Shown: one piece after another, positions 5,626 through 10,520 of the stretch
How the letters are laid out: each line of letters begins with the position of its first letter
Position numbering within the stretch: position 1 is the stretch's first letter
Assembly (NCBI GenBank): GCA_964528765.1
Contig: CAZGVA010000028.1
Coordinates: 1 to 10,520 of the forward strand
Length of the DNA: 10,520 bases
Reading direction: 5' to 3'
DNA from: JABICX01 sp964528765
GTDB taxonomy: Archaea; Nanobdellota; Nanobdellia; UBA10117; JABICX01
Notes under the pieces: generated by a model
Told to the model about the DNA's origin: nothing
Databases searched by the model: none
The model's input: only the letters and a program-made list of their open reading frames with translations
Made by a program: the position numbers and the translations under genes

Positions 5626-6294
5626 ATGGTAATTGAAGCATTTACGTATGAAGATCTATATGAATTATTACGTACTGAAAAATTTTGAACAGACATAGAT
5701 GAAATAAAAAAAGGAGACTTACATCGAATCCAAGCATATTTAAAAACCAAAGAAGTTTTACTTAAAAAACAAGAAGATACTACATCGATTTTAAGTTCTC
5801 AAAAAAAAATTAAAATTCAACAAGAAATTGATAATGCTATTCGCGCACTTAAAGATCTTTATGAAATAAGAGAAAGAAAAATAATTAATCGAGCAGTATA
5901 TGGTGCAAGAACCGACGATACATTTAAAGATACAACAAATATGTTAGAAAACGAAACTGAATTATATGAACAAATGCTTGAAATACTACGTGACCAAAAA
6001 GAAATTTTCTTTAAATTAATTGAAAATGCCTCAGAAATTGAAGAAAAAAATATTAACATTTCAACAACAACTGATGAAACTGAAACCCAAACAAGTTATG
6101 ACGAGGATACTGGAAAAAAAGATAAAGAATCGGACATTAAATTTATTGAAGTATCTTTTATTGAAGATTGCCCTGAAATGTTTGGTGAAGATCTTGAAAA
6201 ATATGGACCATTTAAAGTCAATGATACGCACAACATACCTGAACAATTATTTAATATATTGGAGAAACAAAAGAAAGTTCAGCGAAAACAGTAA
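5626..6294 (+). CDS. GINS subunit (archaeal Gins51/Gins15-like) with in-frame UGA at codon 21
   Basis: GINS joins MCM and the Cdc45/GAN protein in the archaeal replicative helicase. The frame begins at ATG 5626 with 'FTYEDLYELLRTEKF', a typical GINS N-terminus, then meets TGA at 5686-5688 (codon 21) and resumes in the same frame with 'TDIDEIKKGDLHRIQAYL'. Helical A-domain sequence runs to about codon 135, an acidic Thr/Glu linker to about 168, and the small beta B-domain from about 171 to 222 ('IKFIEVSFIEDCPEMFGEDLEKYGPFKV..IPEQLFNIL'). No ATG, GTG or TTG occurs in frame between the TGA and 5941, so restarting there would lose most of the A-domain. The rest is undecayed. This could be a recent nonsense mutation, a sequencing error or readthrough. 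Upstream of eL42, as in other archaea. Confidence 0.8.
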
Positions 6295-6296
6295 CC

Positions 6297-6304
6297 TTTT
6301 TAAG
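6297..6304 (+). promoter_or_regulatory. TATA box for the eL42 gene
   Basis: TTTTTAAG is centred 26 nt before ATG 6327 and begins 2 nt after the GINS stop codon. It gives the ribosomal protein genes their own promoter and supports the ATG at 6327 over the TTG at 6318. Confidence 0.5.
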
Positions 6305-6326
6305 AGTAAGTTTTAGTTTGTTTATT

Positions 6327-6614
6327 ATGAAATTCCCAAAGAACGTAATGCGATACTGTCCAACATGCAAAGCTAGACATAAGCATAAAGTTACTCAAGC
6401 AAAAACAAAACCACGTCCAAAACCAAAGAAACATTCATTAAAGAGAGGCGTACGACAGTTCTTTAGGGTAAAAGCAGGTTTTGGTGGAATGCCTCGTTCT
6501 AAAGTTAATAAATCCAAACAAAGTCAGCATATTGTTCTAAAATACACTTGCGAAAAGTGTAAAAAAGGTCATCTAAGATCGTTTAATAGAATGAAAAAAT
6601 TTTCACAGGTATAA
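6327..6614 (+). CDS. rpl44e: large ribosomal subunit protein eL42 (L44e)
   Basis: This 95-residue protein has the normal eL42 length. It begins 'MKFPKNVMRYCPTCKARHKHKV', the family N-terminus, and has two zinc-binding CxxC pairs at Cys11/Cys14 and Cys75/Cys78. eL42 binds 23S rRNA near the E site, where its central loop approaches the CCA end of deacylated tRNA. That loop normally reads GFGGQ followed by T-K-P-V/I-F; here it reads 'GFGGMPRSKVNKSK' (51-64), so the Gln and the KP-aromatic element are changed and the loop seems about one residue shorter. ATG 6327 is chosen because the family starts there and the TATA box at 6297 fits. The eS27 gene follows after 5 nt. Confidence 0.95.
   Translation: MKFPKNVMRYCPTCKARHKHKVTQAKTKPRPKPKKHSLKRGVRQFFRVKAGFGGMPRSKVNKSKQSQHIVLKYTCEKCKKGHLRSFNRMKKFSQV
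6607..6610 (+). promoter_or_regulatory. weak Shine-Dalgarno motif for eS27
   Basis: AGGT lies 9 nt before ATG 6620 within the end of the eL42 gene. It supports translation of eS27 from the eL42 mRNA. Confidence 0.3.
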
Positions 6615-6619
6615 TTAAA

Positions 6620-6805
6620 ATGGTAAAAGATAAAGGTCCAAGTTCAAGTTTTCTAAAAGTTAAATGTGCTAAATGCAAAAATGAACAAGTTATTTTTGAT
6701 AAATCATCTACAGAAATAAAATGTTTAGTTTGTAGCAAAGAAATTGCTAAACCAACTGGTGGCAAATCACACTTAACCGCAAAAGTTATTGAATCGCTTA
6801 ACTAA
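6620..6805 (+). CDS. rps27e: small ribosomal subunit protein eS27
   Basis: This 61-residue protein matches the length and pattern of archaeal eS27: a basic N-terminus, then a C4 zinc ribbon with Cys16/Cys19 (VKCAKC) and Cys35/Cys38 (IKCLVC), followed by 'AKPTGGKSHLTAKVIESLN', close to the family ending in which 'PTGGKA..' is conserved. It is a structural component of the 30S subunit. It lies 5 nt after eL42, giving the usual eL42-eS27 pair, and is followed by a 55-nt gap with a hairpin and a fresh promoter before aIF2-alpha. Confidence 0.96.
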   Translation: MVKDKGPSSSFLKVKCAKCKNEQVIFDKSSTEIKCLVCSKEIAKPTGGKSHLTAKVIESLN

Positions 6806-6810
6806 ACTTA

Positions 6811-6837
6811 ATAAGCGTTAAAATAAAAAACGCTTAT
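6811..6837 (+). repeat. 9-bp stem hairpin between eS27 and aIF2-alpha
   Basis: ATAAGCGTT (6811-6819) is the exact reverse complement of AACGCTTAT (6829-6837), with an A-rich 9-nt loop. The right arm runs into the TATA box of the aIF2-alpha gene (6834-6840). It could be an operator, an RNA processing/3'-end structure for the eL42-eS27 mRNA, or both. It is not followed by a T-run, so a bacterial-type terminator is unlikely. Confidence 0.6.
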
Positions 6838-6840
6838 AAA
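6834..6840 (+). promoter_or_regulatory. TATA box for the aIF2-alpha gene
   Basis: TTATAAA is centred 24 nt before ATG 6861, predicting a leaderless mRNA. It overlaps the right arm of the 6811-6837 inverted repeat. Confidence 0.55.
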
Positions 6841-6860
6841 CTCTTATTTCTGCGTATCTG

Positions 6861-7646
6861 ATGTATAAAAAAACTAATCTTCCTGAAGTTAACTCTCTTG
6901 TAATTTGTACCATAGAACGAGTACAACAACATGAATGTTTTGTTTCATTAGATGAATTTAAGAAAATAGAAGGTATGGTACATACTTCTGAAATGTATCG
7001 TAAATGGGTTCGTAATATGAAAGTATTCATGAAACCCGGAAGACAATTAGTTTGTAAAGTTATTTCTGTTTATAATAATCAAGTAAATCTATCAATTCGT
7101 AAGGTTGGTGAAGGACAACGACGATCTAAATTACAATCTTGGAAAAACGAAAAACGTGCAGATGATTTATTGCAGTTTGTAGCAAAGAAAAATAAAACTG
7201 ATATTGAAGATTTATATAAAAAATTTGATGAAGAACTAATTAATGAATATGGTGGATTATATCCATTTATGTTAGAAGTAGTTCGCATTGGTGAAGAAAT
7301 TTTATCAGAATTACATATTAATAATCCTTTAGCAAAAGATCTATTTGAAGTTATAAAACAAAGAATCAAAATACCAAAAGCGATTATTCATGGTGAACTT
7401 CACATGCATTCAAATAGAGGCGATGGAATACAAATAATTAAAAAAGCAGAGCAAGAAATCCAAAACCTCGCTAAAAAAAGTGATTTTGAAATCAAAATCG
7501 TATATTTAGGTGCACCTAAATATCAAATAACAATTTCGACTGAAAACAAGAAAAAAGCAGAACAGGCAACAGAAGATATTGTATCTAAATTACAATCATT
7601 ACTTGGCGGAAAAGAAAACGTCGAATTTGTTCGAATACGGAGTTAA
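6861..7646 (+). CDS. eif2a: translation initiation factor aIF2 subunit alpha
   Basis: This 261-residue protein has full family length and three domains. An S1-type OB fold covers about 10-85 ('GMVHTSEMYRKWVRNMKVFMKPGRQLVCKVISV...VNLSIRKV'). A helical domain covers about 86-170. A C-terminal alpha/beta domain covers about 171-261 ('LGAPKYQITISTENKKKAEQATEDI') and binds the gamma subunit. The heterotrimer brings initiator Met-tRNA to the 30S subunit. The position of the eukaryotic regulatory Ser51 is Tyr46 here, so eIF2-kinase-type control at that residue is not expected. The gene has its own TATA box. The PAC2 gene begins 1 nt after its stop codon, without the Nop10 gene found at this place in many archaea. 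Confidence 0.95.
   Translation: MYKKTNLPEVNSLVICTIERVQQHECFVSLDEFKKIEGMVHTSEMYRKWVRNMKVFMKPGRQLVCKVISVYNNQVNLSIRKVGEGQRRSKLQSWKNEKRADDLLQFVAKKNKTDIEDLYKKFDEELINEYGGLYPFMLEVVRIGEEILSELHINNPLAKDLFEVIKQRIKIPKAIIHGELHMHSNRGDGIQIIKKAEQEIQNLAKKSDFEIKIVYLGAPKYQITISTENKKKAEQATEDIVSKLQSLLGGKENVEFVRIRS
7639..7642 (+). promoter_or_regulatory. Shine-Dalgarno motif for the PAC2 gene
   Basis: GGAG lies 5 nt before ATG 7648, inside the last codons of aIF2-alpha. It favours 7648 over the in-frame upstream ATG at 7579, which lies inside aIF2-alpha. Confidence 0.5.
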
Positions 7647-7647
7647 A

Positions 7648-8448
7648 ATGGAAAAATGGATGATTACTAAAAAATCAAAACAAGCTAAATTAAAAAATGC
7701 GATATTAATCGCAGGGTTACCTGGAATTGGAAATGTAGGTAAAATAACTGCTGACTTTTTAGTCGAAGAACTTAAAGCTAAAGAAATATTCAAAATAAAT
7801 TCAAGCTATTTCCCACATTCGGTATTCATAAGCGAAGAAAGTATTTTAGAAATGCCAACGGTTTCGATTCACATTGTAAAAAGTGGTAAAAAAACAAAAA
7901 GAAATATTATACTTCTTACAGGTGATGTTCAACCAATGGAAGAACAAGCCAGCTACGAATTTTGTGATAAAATTATTGAAATCGTAAAAAATTTAGGTTG
8001 CGAAGAAATAGTCACTGTTGGTGGAATTGGTCTTCCCGGAGAACCCAAAAAACCAAAAGTATACGGTGTAGCAAGTGATAAAAAAACAAAATTATCTTGG
8101 GAAAAAACTTCAGATAAAATCAGATTTAAAGATAATCAAGCAGCTACAATTGTTGGGGCTACAGGGTTACTTCTAGGTTTAGGTAAATATCATGGGTTAT
8201 CTGGCATATCACTACTTTGCGAAACAGTAGGTCATCCATATCATTTAGGATTAAACGAAGCAATATACATACTTAATATTCTAAAAAAGAGCTTTGGATT
8301 AAAAGTTGATTTAAACAAAATTAAAAAAGAAATTAAGAAAAGCGAAATAAATCATTCAGAAAAAGCAAAAGAAACACATGAAAATCTTTTAATGAAAAAA
8401 CTAAAAAGATTATCTGGCGATTCTGGCGATACAAGTTATATTGGTTAA
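7648..8448 (+). CDS. PAC2-family proteasome assembly chaperone-like protein
   Basis: This 266-residue cytosolic protein belongs to the PAC2 (PbaA/PbaB-like) family, whose archaeal members help assemble the 20S proteasome alpha ring or form related chaperone complexes. Family marks are 'AILIAGLPGIGNVGKITADFL' around residues 18-38, 'LTGDVQP' (90-96), 'VTVGGIGLPGE' (122-132), 'IVGATGLLLGLGKYHGLSGISLL.ET.G' (168-195) and 'HPYHLGLNEAI' (196-206). The C-terminus is a charged helix ending 'DTSYIG'. In PbaB a C-terminal HbYX-like tail contacts the proteasome, and this Tyr-containing end may play that part (inference). Translation probably starts at 7648, 1 nt after aIF2-alpha, from the GGAG motif. 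It converges on EndoQ with a TTAA stop overlap. Confidence 0.9.
   Translation: MEKWMITKKSKQAKLKNAILIAGLPGIGNVGKITADFLVEELKAKEIFKINSSYFPHSVFISEESILEMPTVSIHIVKSGKKTKRNIILLTGDVQPMEEQASYEFCDKIIEIVKNLGCEEIVTVGGIGLPGEPKKPKVYGVASDKKTKLSWEKTSDKIRFKDNQAATIVGATGLLLGLGKYHGLSGISLLCETVGHPYHLGLNEAIYILNILKKSFGLKVDLNKIKKEIKKSEINHSEKAKETHENLLMKKLKRLSGDSGDTSYIG
8395..8407 (-). terminator. T-tracts terminating the EndoQ transcript
   Basis: On the minus strand T5 (8407-8403) and T6 (8400-8395) follow about 38-50 nt after the EndoQ stop. They lie within the Lys-rich end of the PAC2 gene and mirror the plus-strand terminator at 8461-8485. Confidence 0.4.
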
Positions 8449-9686
8449 AACTCACTTAAATTTTTTTGAGTTTTAGTATTTTTTTGATTAGAATCGTCTA
8501 TCCGTACAGTACCATATTCACCATCATAACCTGGTTTAACTTGTATTTTACCTGCTCTGTTTTTCATAATAAAATCCGCTAACTTTGAATCAATTTTAGC
8601 TAACTCGTCTTGTTTTGCGTTTAGTAAAACTTCAAACTCTGAGCCAAAAGTTTCTATAAACTGATTATATGTTGCCCAGTTCTTTTTTGTTGATACAGAA
8701 CCCCCATTTACTGCAGATATAAGATCAGAAAAAGGTAGTAATTTGTAGTGTTTAGCTGGGTTTTGTGGTATATATCCTTCAGGTCTATCTGCAAGTTCTT
8801 CAACACGATATTGAACACCAATAGTTATAGGTTTCTTACATTTTGGGCAGATTCCATTATGGTCTCGTGATTCTTTTGGAGAAAAGTAAACACCACACTT
8901 AGCATGACCATCAAAATGATATCGACCATAACCTGGATCAACTTCAATAGTCCCAATATATCCTTCACGTGTGCGTATCGCCTTAATTAAATCTTTGTAA
9001 GTTAGCTTATCCAAATCAAATAATGTTGCCTCCCGACCTAGGCGCCAAGGCCAAAAGCTATGTAAATCTGAAAAAGATAAAATTGTGTAATTATCCAATC
9101 CAGAGATTCGCCAATTCATCTCAGGATCTGAAGAGATACCGGTTTCAAAAGAATATATGTGCTTAGTTTGGTCACCAAATGCTTCTTTTATTGAATTAAA
9201 CCCTGATTTTGAGCCAAGCAGACCAAACCAAGGTGTCCAAATATGCGCAGGAATTATTTCAATATCTTCAGAAATATTCTTTAATGCTTGGGTAACTTCA
9301 ATTGCACTTTTACCAAATATCGGTCTACCATCATAATCAACTCTACCAAAACTCTTGAAATAGGCAGTAATTTTATCAACAACATCCATATTAGGTGCAA
9401 GAAGAACTAAATGAATACGCCGTCCTTGATTATCTTGACGATACATTAATGAAATTTCAACTGAAAGAACAAAGGGAAATCCTGATTTTGTTCTATATAT
9501 TCCCGAACCATCATCAGTTAATTCACTTTTCAGCTCTTTTTGCCATTCTGGATGCATAAAATCACCTGTTCCAAGTAAAGTAACTCCCTTAATCTTAGCA
9601 TATTTCTCCAAATTAGCAATATCTAAACTTTTAGATGTTGCTCTTGAAAATCTACTATGGATATGTAAATCCGATATAATTTTCAT
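8445..9686 (-). CDS. PHP-domain endonuclease Q (EndoQ), deaminated-base repair nuclease
   Basis: This 413-residue protein is close to the length of characterised EndoQ of Thermococcales, which nicks DNA 5' to uracil, hypoxanthine, xanthine and abasic sites. The PHP metal-site residues are in order: 'SDLHIH' (Asp6, His8, His10), 'GTGDFMHPEW' (Asp42, His45), Glu77 in 'VEIS', His92, 'PAHIWTPWFGLLGSKSGF' (His148) and 'FSDLHSFWPWRLGREAT' (Asp207, His209). A zinc-binding element follows: His261, Cys264, Cys280 and Cys283 ('GICPKC'). The C-terminal part is a helical region after 'RPEGYIPQNP' (301-310), ending in a Lys/Asn/Gln-rich tail. The residues expected for activity are visible. It converges on PAC2 with a TTAA overlap. 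Confidence 0.88.
   Translation of the reverse strand: MKIISDLHIHSRFSRATSKSLDIANLEKYAKIKGVTLLGTGDFMHPEWQKELKSELTDDGSGIYRTKSGFPFVLSVEISLMYRQDNQGRRIHLVLLAPNMDVVDKITAYFKSFGRVDYDGRPIFGKSAIEVTQALKNISEDIEIIPAHIWTPWFGLLGSKSGFNSIKEAFGDQTKHIYSFETGISSDPEMNWRISGLDNYTILSFSDLHSFWPWRLGREATLFDLDKLTYKDLIKAIRTREGYIGTIEVDPGYGRYHFDGHAKCGVYFSPKESRDHNGICPKCKKPITIGVQYRVEELADRPEGYIPQNPAKHYKLLPFSDLISAVNGGSVSTKKNWATYNQFIETFGSEFEVLLNAKQDELAKIDSKLADFIMKNRAGKIQVKPGYDGEYGTVRIDDSNQKNTKTQKNLSEF
8461..8485 (+). terminator. tandem T-tracts terminating the aIF2-alpha/PAC2 transcript
   Basis: T7 at 8461-8467, T4 at 8471-8474 and T7 at 8479-8485 lie 13-37 nt after the PAC2 stop codon. On the other strand the same bases encode the Asn/Lys/Gln-rich C-terminus of EndoQ. 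The pattern fits archaeal oligo-T termination. Confidence 0.55.
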
Positions 9687-9709
9687 AATTATAAATTATA
9701 AATCATTCA

Positions 9710-9716
9710 ATTAAAA
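9710..9716 (-). promoter_or_regulatory. TATA-like box for the EndoQ gene
   Basis: The minus strand reads TTTTAAT, centred 27 nt before ATG 9686. The region between box and ATG contains a near-tandem TTATAATTTATAATTA, so the exact box is uncertain. Confidence 0.4.
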
Positions 9717-9737
9717 TAATATGTTTTATTAAGTAAA

Positions 9738-10520
9738 TTATTCAGCATTACAACTAACCACTTCGATTTTAATATCATCAATTGAAACTGGTCCGGTTAA
9801 TAAATCTGCATCAATTTTTGATGAAAAAATTAACTTCAGTTCATTTGTAGTTAAACACTGTGCAGGAACCTCTGCTTCAAATTTAGCCCAACCATCATCA
9901 TTTGGCTCCCAATTTGCAGAATTTTCCGTAGATCCTGCAATACCGATTTCTCCCGGGTAGGTTAAAAATCGTTTAAAACCATATGCTGTATCGCAAATTA
10001 TATGAATATTATCTTTTTCTTCACCATCTAAATTAAAATTAGAAATAAAACTAAGTTTCAAATTACTATTTTCAGGAACTACTATATTATCTGTAGCAAT
10101 ACAAGATTGTACATCTTCCAAATCAGCTGTTGTATATAATCCTTGAGCGGATTGATATCCATTACTAATTATTTCCCACCCTGATGTTTCAGAACAATAA
10201 CTCGATAACATATTATCATAAAATTGATTTAATCCATAATCTTGTGTATAAAGTGTATCTCCCTCAAAATCATATTCTTTTATAATAATTCCTTTTTCGC
10301 ATTCACCTCTATTTTCTTCCGTTAAATCTGCATAACTTATACTATTATCAACCTCGTCTTCAGCTTCAACGTCGTCTTCTTCATCAAAGAAAATATCTTC
10401 ATTAACATCAATTGCTGGTATAATTGCGATTTGCTTATTTAAGATAACTGTATGTTTGTATGCAATACTCAAATAAAATCGGTCTGTATAATCAGATACA
10501 ACATCTTTAATGGGTATCTC
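9738..10520 (-). CDS. acidic, probably extracellular beta-sandwich protein, C-terminal part, 5' end outside window
   Basis: The frame is open from the window edge at 10520 to TAA at 9738-9740, giving 260 visible residues, so the protein begins outside. The TTG at 10472 is an internal codon. A strongly acidic Glu/Asp stretch ('FFDEEDDVEAEDEVDN', about 44-59) is followed by a beta-rich region (about 95-258) with 'LKLSFISNF', 'IHIICDTAYGFKRFL', 'GWAKFEAEVPAQC', 'ELKLIFSSKID' and 'GPVSIDDIKIEVVSC'. This resembles MAM/carbohydrate-binding-type jelly rolls, in which the last strands read 'IDDI.I'. There are six cysteines, an even number compatible with disulfides outside the cell. No signal peptide or membrane anchor is visible, as expected if these lie in the missing N-terminal part. 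I do not recognise a specific family. A surface or adhesion role is inference. Confidence 0.7.
   Translation of the reverse strand, partial: EIPIKDVVSDYTDRFYLSIAYKHTVILNKQIAIIPAIDVNEDIFFDEEDDVEAEDEVDNSISYADLTEENRGECEKGIIIKEYDFEGDTLYTQDYGLNQFYDNMLSSYCSETSGWEIISNGYQSAQGLYTTADLEDVQSCIATDNIVVPENSNLKLSFISNFNLDGEEKDNIHIICDTAYGFKRFLTYPGEIGIAGSTENSANWEPNDDGWAKFEAEVPAQCLTTNELKLIFSSKIDADLLTGPVSIDDIKIEVVSCNAE

Noticed and set aside
5686..5688. UGA as selenocysteine or a reassigned sense codon
   Set aside because: Known archaeal selenoprotein lineages do not fit this gene set, GINS is not a selenoprotein family, and no other gene here contains an in-frame TGA. GNAT uses TGA as a stop in an ATGA overlap and Trp is TGG throughout, so a global reassignment is not supported.
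5941..6294. Complete 117-codon gene starting at ATG 5941
   Set aside because: It is the C-terminal part of GINS in the same frame as the N-terminal GINS sequence from 5626. No correctly spaced promoter or SD precedes 5941.
6020..6316. Overlapping 98-codon plus-strand frame within GINS
   Set aside because: It is a Lys-rich shifted-frame shadow of the GINS coding region without family features, while the GINS frame gives a recognisable B-domain.
6811..6837. Bacterial-type intrinsic terminator after eS27
   Set aside because: The stem is followed by mixed sequence without a T-run and overlaps the next gene's TATA box, so an operator or RNA structure is likelier.
1..10520. Mobile element, CRISPR array, toxin-antitoxin or prophage
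   Set aside because: No transposase or integrase motifs, no regularly spaced direct repeats, and no phage structural genes were seen. The small genes have conserved functions or are unassigned without paired toxin-antitoxin features.
1..10520. tRNA or other structured RNA genes
   Set aside because: All intergenic gaps are about 100 bases or less and contain promoters. I saw no tRNA-like cloverleaf with a GTTC-type T-loop.

Overview
The window is archaeal. It holds archaeal/eukaryotic-type ribosomal proteins eL42 and eS27, initiation factor aIF2-alpha, a GINS subunit, a eukaryotic-type primase and a PAC2-family proteasome chaperone. The base composition is very AT-rich, intergenic gaps are tiny, and the primase is one polypeptide joining a PriS-like catalytic part to a PriL-like iron-sulfur part. 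That fusion is known from Nanoarchaeum and relatives, so I infer a DPANN archaeon (Nanoarchaeota/Woesearchaeota-like). This assignment is inference, with no marker phylogeny behind it.

Layout. 1-299: 3' end of a HAD-type phosphatase. 304-1757: GNAT acetyltransferase and a DNA polymerase X without PHP domain, joined by an ATGA overlap. 1754-2128 (-): small probable winged-helix protein. 2220-2870: unknown 216-aa protein. 2910-4208: fused primase. 4205-5068 (-) and 5141-5527 (-): two unrecognised proteins. 5626-8448: GINS, eL42, eS27, aIF2-alpha, PAC2. 8445-9686 (-): PHP-family endonuclease Q. 9738-10520 (-): C-terminal part of an acidic, cysteine-containing, probably surface-exposed protein cut by the window end. 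No stretch over 300 bases lacks a gene, and I see no tRNA, rRNA, CRISPR array or mobile element.

How it works together. Primase, GINS, eL42, eS27, aIF2-alpha and PAC2 form a replication-translation neighbourhood conserved in many archaea. Here two unknown genes on the opposite strand lie between primase and GINS, and no Nop10 gene sits between aIF2-alpha and PAC2. PolX and EndoQ add DNA-repair functions.

Regulation. Most first genes have a TATA-like box about 24-29 nt before the start codon, which predicts leaderless mRNAs. Genes inside operons instead have short Shine-Dalgarno-like motifs. This pattern moves several starts away from the longest ORF. All three convergent gene pairs share the same 4-bp TTAA stop-codon overlap.

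The strongest anomaly is the GINS gene. A promoter, an ATG and 20 GINS-like codons are followed by an in-frame UGA at codon 21, and the rest of the protein continues in the same frame. An automatic caller would probably report only the last 117 codons.
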